From the NCBI GenBank assembly GCA_013360585.1, contig JABWBH010000038.1, positions 1 through 44,831 on the forward strand: a stretch of 44,831 nucleotides of DNA. The letters are read 5' to 3'. Source of the stretch: Phycisphaerae bacterium. GTDB taxonomy: Bacteria; Planctomycetota; Phycisphaerae; UBA1845. A program made the translations under genes and the position numbers. Under the pieces are notes generated by a model that did not search any database, was not told where the DNA came from, and worked only from the letters and a program-made list of their open reading frames with translations. Position 1 is the stretch's first letter; every line of letters begins with the position of its first letter. Shown piece after piece: positions 25,024-33,228 of this stretch.

Positions 25024-25394
25024 GCACCTTGCCTGAGCCACGAGTTCGCCTCTCCTTCCGGTCCCGGGGGCGACATCACCCGAGACGCCCCTGCTTCGCA
25101 TTCTACCCACGAAACCCCGGAAGGTCGCGGCGAGCGTGACGGTGCGAAGCTTCGGTATCAGTCTTGCTTCAATCGGTCAGCGGGTATCGCGCTTGCGTGG
25201 ATCGAAACCCGCGCTATGCTCGCCCGTGGGGTCTGAAAGTCGTCATGCGCGGCATGTGGGCGAGTTAAAACCGCGATGTCCGGACGATGGCGCCCCGCCT
25301 CCCGGCGGGCGCGTCTCGGGTTTCAGACGACGCCGCGTGCGCGAGTCGGTTTGACGGCATCAAGCGAAGTTGGCGGAGGCCGCGGGAAGCAGTG
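25024..25394. other. Divergent intergenic region upstream of kmo
   Basis: 371 bases without a supported gene. A weak promoter-like pair, TTGCGT (25193-25198) and TATGCT (25215-25220) with 16-base spacing, points toward kmo. No operator palindrome was noticed. Confidence 0.4.
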
Positions 25395-26741
25395 ATGTCC
25401 AGCCAGAGGCGTTCTTCAGAAGCTCCTCGCGGGTTCACGATCGTCGGCGGCGGGCTGGGCGGGGCGTTGATGGCGATCACTCTGGGGCGCGACGGGTACG
25501 ACGTGGACCTGTATGAGCGGCGCGGCGACCCGCGGTCCGGGAAAGTGGACGCGGGGCGGTCGATCAACCTGGCGATTTCGGTGCGGGGGATTGAGGCGTT
25601 GCGCGGCGTCGGGCTTGCGGAGGAGGTGCTGAAGCGCGCCGTGGCGATGCGCGGGCGGATGATTCACGGCGTCAGCGGAGACGTGGTGTACCAGCCTTAC
25701 GGCGTGCATCCGGATCAGGCGATCAACTCCGTCTCGCGCAAAGACCTCAACGTGACGTTGATCGAAGCCGCTCGGGCGATGCCGAACGTCCGCGTTCACT
25801 TCGATCACAAGTGCGTCGGCGTGGATCTTGAGACCGGGCGGGCGCGCTTTCATCGCGGGACCGACGGCGAAAGCGTTGAGACCGCGCCGGGAGTCGTGAT
25901 CGGGTCGGACGGGGCGTTCTCGGCGGTTCGGGCGGCGATGCAGCGACTCGACCGGTTCGATTACAGTCAGAGCTACCTCGCGCACGGGTACAAGGAGCTT
26001 TCGATCCCGCCCGGAGCGGACGGACGTCACCGCATCGAGCGGAACGCGCTGCACATCTGGCCTCGAAAGTCGTTCATGATGATCGCGCTGCCGAACATCG
26101 ACGGGTCGTTCACCTGCACGCTGTTCTGGGCGCACGAGGGAGAGAACTCCGCCGCGGCGGTGCGCACCGATGATGAGGTTCGCCGGTTCTTTGATCGCGT
26201 GTTCCCGGACGCCGTGCCGCTTATGCCGACGCTGACTGAGGATTTTCGCAACAACCCGAACCCTTCGCTGGTGACAATCCGCTGCCGTCCGTGGCACTAC
26301 CGGGACAAGGTGGTGTTGCTGGGGGACGCGGCGCACGCCGTGGTGCCGTTTTACGGTCAGGGGGCGAACTGCGCGTTCGAGGATTGCCCGGCGCTTCGGG
26401 ATTGCCTTCGCGGCTCGCCGAAGGATCTGGGGGTCGCCTTCGCGGAATACGAGCGGCGTCGCAAGCGCCACGCGGACGCCCTGGCGGACCTGGCGATCGG
26501 GAACTTTCTTGAGATGCGTGACAAGACGGGGTCTCGCGTGTTTCTGATGAAGAAGAAGGGGGAGAAGCTGCTGCACCGCCTGCTGGGCGACGCCTACCTG
26601 CCGCTGTATTCGATGGTGTCGTTTTCGACGATCGCGTACGCGGACGCGGTGGAGCGTGCGCGGCGGCAGAACCGGCGGCTGGGTGCGGCGGCGGCGGCCG
26701 TCGTGTTGCTGCTGATTGTGCTGCTGCTTGCGGCGGCGTGA
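25395..26741 (+). CDS. kmo: Kynurenine 3-monooxygenase with C-terminal membrane anchor
   Basis: 448 residues. An FAD enzyme that hydroxylates L-kynurenine with NADPH and O2, step 3 of the kynurenine route toward quinolinate/NAD. It has the FAD loop IVGGGLGGALMAI (about 16-28), DAGRSINLAISVRGIEALR typical of KMO, then HKCVGVDLETG, GSDGAFSAVR, and the second FAD motif GDAAHAVVPFYGQGANCAFED from residue 310. The C-terminus has a hydrophobic tail (about 427-447, AAAAAVVLLLIVLLLAAA), which would tether the protein to a membrane as in mitochondrial KMO. The ATG at 25395 is chosen because an upstream extension is Arg/Ala-rich and unlike the family. Tryptophan dioxygenase is at 15746. No kynureninase or 3-hydroxyanthranilate dioxygenase is in the window. 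Confidence 0.95.
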   Translation: MSSQRRSSEAPRGFTIVGGGLGGALMAITLGRDGYDVDLYERRGDPRSGKVDAGRSINLAISVRGIEALRGVGLAEEVLKRAVAMRGRMIHGVSGDVVYQPYGVHPDQAINSVSRKDLNVTLIEAARAMPNVRVHFDHKCVGVDLETGRARFHRGTDGESVETAPGVVIGSDGAFSAVRAAMQRLDRFDYSQSYLAHGYKELSIPPGADGRHRIERNALHIWPRKSFMMIALPNIDGSFTCTLFWAHEGENSAAAVRTDDEVRRFFDRVFPDAVPLMPTLTEDFRNNPNPSLVTIRCRPWHYRDKVVLLGDAAHAVVPFYGQGANCAFEDCPALRDCLRGSPKDLGVAFAEYERRRKRHADALADLAIGNFLEMRDKTGSRVFLMKKKGEKLLHRLLGDAYLPLYSMVSFSTIAYADAVERARRQNRRLGAAAAAVVLLLIVLLLAAA

Positions 26742-26804
26742 GTCGGAGATTCCGCGTCGCGGTCCGCGTTCGACGCCGATTCCGGTGAGCGGAGGTGTTA
26801 CAGC

Positions 26805-27524
26805 GTGCGCCTGATCCTGGAGATGGACGGTCCGGTGGTGGATGTCGAGCCTGCGGTCTGGGCTGCGTACACCGCCGCCGCCAGCGAAGCGGGAGTTCCG
26901 AGGCTTGATCGCGCCGAGTTCTGGCGGCGGTTTCGCATCGGGGATCCGGCGGGGCGGTGGGTTCCCGGCGCGGCGGCGTCGAAGGTTCCCGAGTTCGTCC
27001 GGCGGTTCGAGGCGCGATGTGAGCTGGACGAGTGTCTTGAACTTTGCGCGGCGCAGGCAGAGACGACGACCGCCCTGATCGGGCTGAAGCGTCGGGCGGA
27101 GCTTGTGCTGGTCACGGTCGGCTTGAACAAGGCGGCGCGGCAGCGTGTTCTGGATCGGGAGAAGCTGTCGGAGTTCTTCACGCGCATGCTGGGGCTGCCG
27201 GGACAACCGCATCTTCGTGCCGCGCCGTTGCGCGAGCTGCACCTGATGGAGGGGAAGACGCTGATCTGCGCGGCGTCGCCGGCGCTGGTGCAGGCTGCAG
27301 CCGGCGCAGGGATCCCCGCAGTAGGCATCGGTCAGGGGATCGCCACGACGAAGCGGCTGACGCAGGCGGGCGCCTCGGCGACATTCCTGACACTTGCGGC
27401 GTTGGATGAGGATTTCGATCAGGGGTGTCCGGTGTTGAGCGCGGCCCACCTGGTTCCCGGGAGGCCGCGGGTCGCCAGTCCCTTCGGCTCGCTGCGGGCG
27501 CGGAGCGAGGAAGCGGACGAGTGA
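26805..27524 (+). CDS. Degenerate HAD-fold protein, probably not a phosphatase
   Basis: 239 residues starting with GTG behind GGAGGTG. The N-terminus LILEMDGPVVDVEPAVW aligns with the HAD beta-phosphoglucomutase-like motif FDMDGTLVDS, but the nucleophile Asp is Glu (residue 6) and the Thr after Gly is Pro. A helical cap follows (EFWRRFRIGDPAGRW and on). The motif II strand LVLVTVGLNKAAR is recognisable, but the motif IV region reads LICAASPALVQAAAGAG, lacking the GD-x(3-4)-D acids. So catalysis by the usual route is unlikely, and it may be a binding protein or a diverged enzyme. It sits 63 bases after kmo on the same strand, possibly co-transcribed. Assignment to the fold is moderately sure. 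Confidence 0.7.
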   Translation: MRLILEMDGPVVDVEPAVWAAYTAAASEAGVPRLDRAEFWRRFRIGDPAGRWVPGAAASKVPEFVRRFEARCELDECLELCAAQAETTTALIGLKRRAELVLVTVGLNKAARQRVLDREKLSEFFTRMLGLPGQPHLRAAPLRELHLMEGKTLICAASPALVQAAAGAGIPAVGIGQGIATTKRLTQAGASATFLTLAALDEDFDQGCPVLSAAHLVPGRPRVASPFGSLRARSEEADE

Positions 27525-28332
27525 GAGCGGGACATCGTCAGGGAATTGCAGGTCCGACGGTGCCTTCTCGACAACGGCGCGGCGGGCTTGCGTCCTTCTG
27601 TCCCCCCCTCGCCGCAGGATCGCGCCACGTAAGTTCATGTGATTCCAACCCCCCGCAACTGGAGCCGGGTGGAGACTCGGGAGGGAACCAGTCGAGACGA
27701 GGATCTCCCCCGAAAAGGTCGGCGGGCCAACCCGGTCGAAAACCACCCGCAGGCAACGCCCGCGCTACAGCACTCAGAAGAAGTTTGTTCAGGGTTTGGC
27801 GGCAGGGGTTTGCGGCGAATTAATCAGGTTATCCGCCGCGTCGGGAGCGTACGCAGCGTACGCGTGAGACCTTGCGGGGTTGAATGAAGTCCCTAAATCC
27901 GTGAGGGAATCCGTTAATTTTCCTTGAATTCCGTGTGAACGTCTGTTAGAAGCGCGCTGTCCGCAACAGCGAGGAGGGCGGCGAGGTGTGCAGCGAGCGG
28001 ACATCTCGCGGTTGGCCGCGTGTCGCGACATTCGGCGGGCAGACGCACAGGGAGACGCCGATTGCCCGTCGAAGGCCGTTTGCGCCGAGTCCCTATCCTT
28101 ATCCTTTTTTTCATGACTTAGGCGCCCGAGTTCTTCTCCGTGCGCGTGCCCGGAGTCCACCGACGAGGGCGCGGATCGGATGCTCCAACGACGGCGCGGG
28201 GAAAGTCTCCGGCGTCCCTGCGTCACAGGCGTGACATGTGAAGGTCGCCCCCGACGAACATTCGATCCCCGCGCCGCGGGTCCGCTCTCGGCGCGGTGAG
28301 ACGCAGGCAGAGCGGACCACGAAGGAGCGAGC
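27525..28332. other. Long intergenic region, no gene recognised
   Basis: 808 bases, the longest gene-free stretch of the window. Open frames here are short and look like composition artefacts. Two copies of the self-complementary GCGTACGC lie near 27847-27863, and one promoter-like pair is at 27924-27952. A T-rich stretch with TATCCTTATCCTTTTTTT lies near 28095-28111. A non-coding RNA or long 5' leader of the next gene is possible but not shown. Confidence 0.5.
27924..27952 (+). promoter_or_regulatory. Possible sigma-70-type promoter
   Basis: TTGAAT and TAGAAG with 17-base spacing, each 4 of 6 to consensus, lie in a locally A+T-richer patch. It is about 380 bases before the secreted-protein gene at 28333. 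Confidence 0.3.
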
Positions 28333-29298
28333 ATGAAACGTTTTCATATTCTCATTGCGATCGCGGCTGCGCTGGGCGGGGCGCGCCTTTCCGCGCAGGA
28401 TTTCTCGGACAATTTCGATGCCTACGCGACGGGCAATCTCTGCACCCAGAGCACGTGGGTGGAGTGGTGCGGGAGTTTTGACGTGTGCGGCGAAGTCTCG
28501 ACCGAGCAGGCGCACAGCGGGTCGAACTCGCTGAAGCTGGTCGGCAACGTTGGCGGCGGCGGCGGGCTGGGCGACGACACGGTGCATACGTTCGATGTCG
28601 CGGGGGGGCAGTGGACCTTCACGGCGTGGACGTATTGCCCGAGCGACATGGTCGGAGCGGGGTTCATCATCCTGCTGAACACGTATCCCCTGGACAACTG
28701 TCCGGGGGGCAACAACTGGTCGCTGCAGGTGTGGCTCGACGGCGACCTGAGCACCGTCCACGCGGACTTCACCGGTGAGCAGCTTCCTTTGATCCGCGAT
28801 CGGTGGGTCGAGTTCCGGGCGGAAATCGACCTGGATAATGACGTCGTGGATTACTACTACGACGGCGTGCAATTTGTCTTCGGCAAGTCGTGGATCGACG
28901 GGATCAGCGGCGGAGGTCAGCCGACGATCCAGGCGCTTGACCTTTACGCGGGCGAGCCGACGTTCTTCGGCAGCAGCGGGCACTACATTGATGACGTGTC
29001 GCTGGTGGAAGCCGGCGCCGACGTCTGCCCCGACGGGGCCGCGGTGAAGGCGAAGTACAAGGATGACGGTAATCCGGGCGCCGACACGGTGGCGGTGACG
29101 CTGACGAACCACGTGCCGAACACGGAGTATGTCGTGCAGATCCGGGACGGGAACAACGTCGTCGCCGAGCGGACGATCACGACCAAGTCCACCGGCAAGG
29201 GCAAGCGGAACTTCACGGACCTTCCGTGCGGACCGGCGTACAAAGCGTTCAACGTCACCTGCGACCTGAACAAGAAGGTCAAGGGCGACTGCCTGTAA
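28333..29298 (+). CDS. Secreted beta-sandwich protein of unknown function
   Basis: 321 residues. A clear signal peptide (residues 1-21, ending RLSAQ) exports it. Residues about 23-230 have the look of a concanavalin/LamG-like jelly roll: DNFDAYATGNLC, then SGSNSLKLVGNVGGGGG, WTFTAWTYCPSDM, NNWSLQVWLDGD, DRWVEFRAEIDLDNDVVDYYYDGV and GHYIDDVSLVEA. This is the pattern of domains that open with a glycine-asparagine stretch and close with an Asp-Asp-Val strand. Residues about 235-321 are a second small beta domain (TVAVTLTNHVPNTEYVVQIRD) with cysteine pairs. It has no catalytic motif and may bind polysaccharide. The RBS GAAGGAGCGAGC is strong. No operon partner. Confidence 0.8.
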   Translation: MKRFHILIAIAAALGGARLSAQDFSDNFDAYATGNLCTQSTWVEWCGSFDVCGEVSTEQAHSGSNSLKLVGNVGGGGGLGDDTVHTFDVAGGQWTFTAWTYCPSDMVGAGFIILLNTYPLDNCPGGNNWSLQVWLDGDLSTVHADFTGEQLPLIRDRWVEFRAEIDLDNDVVDYYYDGVQFVFGKSWIDGISGGGQPTIQALDLYAGEPTFFGSSGHYIDDVSLVEAGADVCPDGAAVKAKYKDDGNPGADTVAVTLTNHVPNTEYVVQIRDGNNVVAERTITTKSTGKGKRNFTDLPCGPAYKAFNVTCDLNKKVKGDCL

Positions 29299-29475
29299 TC
29301 GCCGCATCGATCGACGGAATGCCGCGCTCCGGAGCGCCTCTCCGGATCGCGGGTTCCGGATCGGTCGGACGATGCCCCGCCGAATCCGCGCGCCACGTCG
29401 GCGCGCGAGATCCGGAAGGACGAGGATCGCTTGCGAGCCGAGCGCGCCCTTGACGTCGAGATCGAGGGGGGATGA

Positions 29476-29545
29476 AGAAGCGCCTACTTATCGTCGACTC
29501 CTGACCTTGTTCTGCAACGTCAAGGACAGGGAGGGGCGGGTTGGT
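29476..29545 (+). repeat. Modular dispersed repeat, long form, diverged copy
   Basis: GAAGCGCCTACTTAT, a spacer, then TTCTGCAACGTCAAGGAC and AGGGAGGGGCGG, in the gap after the secreted-protein gene. The core is identical over GCAACGTCAAGGAC to the 9078-9140 copy. Confidence 0.75.
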
Positions 29546-29559
29546 TGCGGGGCGCGGCG

Positions 29560-29889
29560 TCAGCGCCAGGGGCGTGCGCCGTCGCGATCGTCGTCGTCGT
29601 CGTCGTCGTGGAGTCCGTCCTCGTCTTCCGCGGCGCGCTTCCAGGTGTCGGCCTGATCTGCCTCGTCGAGTTCCCGCTCCATGTGTTTCATCATGCGCTC
29701 CTGAAGCGGCGCGATTCTGCGGTGCAGATCGAGGAGGGCCTCGTAACTGCGGTGCAGTTGATCGAGGCGCAGGAACTGCCACTTCAACAGGCATTCCGGC
29801 TCCTTGATGGCGCCGAAGGGATCGCATGTCAGGACCGGCCGGCCTTTGCCGTCGCGGCTGAAGTACTCGCAATTCTCACATTGCAACAT
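29560..29889 (-). CDS. Short CxxC protein, likely metal-binding, planctomycete-type
   Basis: 109 residues. The start MLQCENCEYFSRDGKG with CxxC is followed by LTCDPFGAIKEPECLLKWQ, giving four cysteines in a Cys-x2-Cys ... Cys-x10-Cys arrangement that could bind zinc. The middle is helical (LDLHRRIAPLQERMMKHM). The C-terminal tail has seven aspartates in a row, coded by a run of GAC/GTC trinucleotides at 29588-29605. From memory, similar short proteins with the CENCEYF and IKEPEC pattern occur in planctomycetes, which is one basis for the taxon guess; the function is unknown. ATG 29889 has GGGAG-TGA upstream. It is divergent from the TPR gene that starts at 30136. Confidence 0.8.
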   Translation of the reverse strand: MLQCENCEYFSRDGKGRPVLTCDPFGAIKEPECLLKWQFLRLDQLHRSYEALLDLHRRIAPLQERMMKHMERELDEADQADTWKRAAEDEDGLHDDDDDDDRDGARPWR

Positions 29890-30135
29890 GATGGCGGTCA
29901 CTCCCGGGGCGTTTCCGCGCTCCCCGACCTCCGATAACCCCCCTGATTGTAGCGTCAATGACAGCGAAAGTCCCCGGAAATCGTACTGGTGCGATGCATG
30001 TCGAGACGGGCGACGGCGTGCGTGGCGTAGCGGGCGTCTTTCGGTCGTCCTGCGGCGCTAAGCCGGACCGGGAATCTCTCGATAGAGAAGTGACCGGCGA
30101 CGCTGCGCGCGGACCGGTCGGAAGGGAGGCCTGTG

Positions 30136-31383
30136 ATGGCGTCGTCGTTATCGAAACCGATGTCGGCTCCGAGGTCGATCGAGGGCGCGAATTCTGCGCC
30201 TCAGGAAACGCACGAGCGAGGGGCTGAGGCGTCCTCGCCGATCCGGGCGCTGATGCGTCTTCAGAACCTGTACCGGGCGCAGGATCTGGTGCGGCGGGGG
30301 GTGTGCCTGATGAACGCCGGACAGATCGAAGCCGCGGAGCGCTGTCTTCGTGAAGCGATGAACCTCGCGCCGCGGGAGCGATCGCCGGCCGAATGCCTCG
30401 TGGCGGCGTACCGTGAGGAGCGACCGGAGGCGACCGAGGCTGCGTCGGCGGCGCATGCACGGACGTCGGCGCGGGTCCGGTTGGCGTGGTTGCTGCATGA
30501 CGACGGGCGCGGGGCGGACGCTCTGCGGACGCTGCGTGAGGGCATCGCCGAATCCCCGGAGGATGCCGAGCTTCAGCACCAGCTCGGGTTGATGTTGGCG
30601 ACGCGCGAGGAGTATGAGGAAGCGGAAGTCCGCTTCACGCAGGCGGTCACGCTGGACCGCGACCGGGTGGAGTCCTGGGTGAACCTGGCGATGTGTCAGG
30701 GCGTGTCGGGACGAAGCGCTGACGCGGTGCGCAGCCTGCAACGGGCCCAGCGCATTCATCGTCACGACGCGAGGATCACGCTGCTGCTGGCGCAGGCGTT
30801 TCAGGCTGCGCGGGCGCAGGGCGCTGCGGTGCGGATGACGCCGGCTTATCCGGTGACGGAGGTCGCTGAGGACGGCGAGGAGATCGAAGCTCTGGCCGGG
30901 ATCGTCGAGCGGGACGCGGAATTCGTGGACGCGCTGCTTTCGCTGCCGGCGTCTTCCACGGATGCGCGGGTTTATGCGCTTCTGGAGGCGGCGCTGCGAG
31001 AGGCGCTGAAGCGTCGTCCACATCACGCGGATCTGCATTACCACCTGGGTCGAGTGCTGAGTCGGCTGGGGCGGAATGACGAGGCGATCACGGAGGGTGA
31101 GCGTGCGGTTGCGCTGGATTCTCGTCACACGCGGGCGCTGATCGACCTGGCGCGGTGGTACCGGTCGGCCGATCGCCGGGAGGAGGCGGTGGACCGGCTT
31201 GAGAGGGTCATCCGCGCTGGTTTCGAGTACCCGGACGTGTACCGCGACCTGGGCGAGCTGCACCGGGAGCGGGGCCGGACGCTTCAGGCGAGAAGCGCCT
31301 ACCGCCGCGCACTGGCGTTAAAGCCCGACGACGCGGAATCCCTGGCGGGGCTTGCGGCGCTGACGGGGGCGGTGGGCGACTGA
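30136..31383 (+). CDS. TPR protein (first of three)
   Basis: 415 residues. No signal peptide or enzyme domain. After a low-complexity N-terminus (about 1-45) it is made of helical repeats, among them EAAERCLREAMNLAPRER, DALRTLREGIAESPEDAELQ, EAEVRFTQAVTLDRDRVESW and, near the C-terminus, HHADLHYHLGRVLSRLGRN with EAITEGERAVALDSRHTRAL. These units match the TPR consensus (W/LG/Y/A/P). It likely acts as a scaffold in the cytosol. The gene is 11 bases before a second TPR gene, so the two should be co-transcribed. A GTG directly before the chosen ATG is an alternative start. Confidence 0.8.
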   Translation: MASSLSKPMSAPRSIEGANSAPQETHERGAEASSPIRALMRLQNLYRAQDLVRRGVCLMNAGQIEAAERCLREAMNLAPRERSPAECLVAAYREERPEATEAASAAHARTSARVRLAWLLHDDGRGADALRTLREGIAESPEDAELQHQLGLMLATREEYEEAEVRFTQAVTLDRDRVESWVNLAMCQGVSGRSADAVRSLQRAQRIHRHDARITLLLAQAFQAARAQGAAVRMTPAYPVTEVAEDGEEIEALAGIVERDAEFVDALLSLPASSTDARVYALLEAALREALKRRPHHADLHYHLGRVLSRLGRNDEAITEGERAVALDSRHTRALIDLARWYRSADRREEAVDRLERVIRAGFEYPDVYRDLGELHRERGRTLQARSAYRRALALKPDDAESLAGLAALTGAVGD

Positions 31384-31394
31384 TTCGGGCACGC

Positions 31395-33086
31395 ATGTCT
31401 TATCTTCTTGAAATCCTGGGTCGGGGGTTGATTCCGGAACTGAGCGCGGCGTTTCAGCCGATGCTCGGGGACGGGGATGCGCGCTTCACGTGCGAGCTGG
31501 AGGAGGCGCATCGGCGGGACCCGTCCGACCTCGCGATCGTGAAGGCGCTGGCGGACCGTCGGCTGGCGGATCGCGCGTACGCCCGCGCGGAGGCGCTGTA
31601 CCGATCGCTTTGCGCCGCTGCGCCGGAGAACCTGGCGGCGCGGATCGGACTGGCGTGTGCCCTGGACGGACAGGGACGGACGAAGGAGGCGCTGGGGTCG
31701 CTACGTGAAGCCCGGGCGCTTGCGCCGGATGACGCGGCGATTCTTTTCGGGATCGGCTACTGCTGCGAGCGCACCGAGGCGATCGACGACGCGATCGCGG
31801 CCTACGAGGAAGTCGTGGAGATCGCCCCGGAGCAGCGCAATGCGCACGAGCGGCTCGCCGCGATAGCGATGCATGCCGATGACGCCGCGACGGCGATCCA
31901 TCATTATGAGTATCTGTGCTGGAGCGAGCCGGGCGACCTTCCCGCCGCGCTGAGCCTGGCGACTCTTTATGCGCGTGCGGAGCGGCATGCGGACGCGGTG
32001 CGGAAATACGAGTACGTCGTATCCCTGAATCCGGGTCGCTGGGAACCTCCGGACGACCTCGCAGCGATATACGAGGAGCGCGGGGAGTTCGGGAAGGCAG
32101 CGGGGATCCTCGAGGATCTGTCGCATCAGCAACCGGACAAGGCGGATCTTCATGTAAGACTCGGAGATCTTCTGCACCAGTTGGAGCAGCACGATCGCGC
32201 GTTGTGCGAATACCTGGAGGCGTGGACGCTGAACCCGGATCACATGGAGGTGGCGGTGAAAATCGGGACGGTGTACCTGCACCGAGGGGAGTGCGCCGAA
32301 GCGGCGCGGTGGTTCGGACGGGCGCTGGAGGTCAACGATCAGACCGTGCATGCGCTGCTGGGGCTGGCGGTCTGTCAGATGGCGCTGGGGGAGGTTTGTG
32401 AGGCGGAAGCCAGCCTGCAAGGCGCGGCCGCCGCCGAACCCAGCAGCGACGCCTTGTTCAGTCAGATCGCCCGATTGCAGCTCAAGGTGGCGGCGGCGAG
32501 GGAGCGCGAGGCGCACCTGACGTCGCAGGGCCTGCTCGGCGCCTCGGCGGACATCACGACACCAGGCGAACCCGAAAGTCTCAGGATGGTCGAGCCGGTC
32601 ATCCGCGCGCAGGCTGAGCGGCTGGAGCAGGAGCTGGACGAACACCCGGATCACGCGGACCTTCATTATCGTCTCGGGATTCTGCGGCGTCAGTTGGGCG
32701 ATCTGGACGGCGCGATCGAGGCGTTCCGCCGCGCGCTGGCGATCAACCCCCGTTACGTGAAGGCGTTAAACCGCCTCGGGCTTGCGCTGCGTGATCGCGG
32801 CGCGGATGACGAAGCAGAGGAGATGTTTCAGGAGGCGCTGCGGGTCGTGCCGGACGAGATTCACCTTCATTATCACCTGGGGCTGTTGTTCTCGGATCGA
32901 AACCGGTTCGCCTCGGCGGTCGAACACTTTCAGCGGGCCTGCGATCTTTGTCCGGACGAGGTGGAGTTTCACGCGCACCTGGCGCTGGCGCTGCAGAACA
33001 TGGGTTTGATCGACCGGGCGACGGCGGTCTGGGAGACGCTGATGGCGCTGCCGGCGCGAACGTCGGTCGGGCCGTCCCCCGGGTAG
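31395..33086 (+). CDS. TPR protein (second of three)
   Basis: 563 residues, again without a signal peptide. TPR-type repeats fill it from about residue 45: YRSLCAAAPENLAARIGLAC, LREARALAPDDAAILFGIGY, YEEVVEIAPEQRNAHERLAA and many more, with a linker near 360-410 (LTSQGLLGASADITTPGEPE). The C-terminal block (HPDHADLHYRLGILRRQLGD, then IEAFRRALAINPRYVKALNR) resembles the block in the upstream TPR protein. The weak RBS and the 11-base spacing suggest coupling to the upstream gene. It could organise a complex; the partner is unknown. Confidence 0.8.
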   Translation: MSYLLEILGRGLIPELSAAFQPMLGDGDARFTCELEEAHRRDPSDLAIVKALADRRLADRAYARAEALYRSLCAAAPENLAARIGLACALDGQGRTKEALGSLREARALAPDDAAILFGIGYCCERTEAIDDAIAAYEEVVEIAPEQRNAHERLAAIAMHADDAATAIHHYEYLCWSEPGDLPAALSLATLYARAERHADAVRKYEYVVSLNPGRWEPPDDLAAIYEERGEFGKAAGILEDLSHQQPDKADLHVRLGDLLHQLEQHDRALCEYLEAWTLNPDHMEVAVKIGTVYLHRGECAEAARWFGRALEVNDQTVHALLGLAVCQMALGEVCEAEASLQGAAAAEPSSDALFSQIARLQLKVAAAREREAHLTSQGLLGASADITTPGEPESLRMVEPVIRAQAERLEQELDEHPDHADLHYRLGILRRQLGDLDGAIEAFRRALAINPRYVKALNRLGLALRDRGADDEAEEMFQEALRVVPDEIHLHYHLGLLFSDRNRFASAVEHFQRACDLCPDEVEFHAHLALALQNMGLIDRATAVWETLMALPARTSVGPSPG

Positions 33087-33166
33087 TCGTCAACGCGGGG
33101 GGCCACGCCCGCGGAAGGATCCTCGGGGGAGGGTGCGTCGGCGGCGTGCCCGTCGGCGGACGCCGT

Positions 33167-33172
33167 ATAATC
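33167..33172 (+). promoter_or_regulatory. Possible -10 element ahead of the TPR-metalloprotease gene
   Basis: A perfect TATAAT in very G+C-rich DNA, 57 bases before the GTG start at 33229. No good -35 is seen at 16-18 bases. Confidence 0.35.
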
Positions 33173-33228
33173 AGCAACCGACGTTCGGCGCCGGGCGGCG
33201 CGGGGCGTCGGTCGAAGGAGCAATCTCT

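Noticed and set aside
25416-27746. 776-codon minus-strand frame opposite kmo and the HAD-fold gene
   Set aside because: Arg/His-rich composition, no motif, and the plus strand carries conserved FAD motifs in the same DNA.
27525-28332. tRNA or riboswitch in the long gene-free stretch
   Set aside because: I found no T-arm GGTTC-type pattern with a cloverleaf and no known aptamer core by eye; a covariance search would be needed to exclude one.
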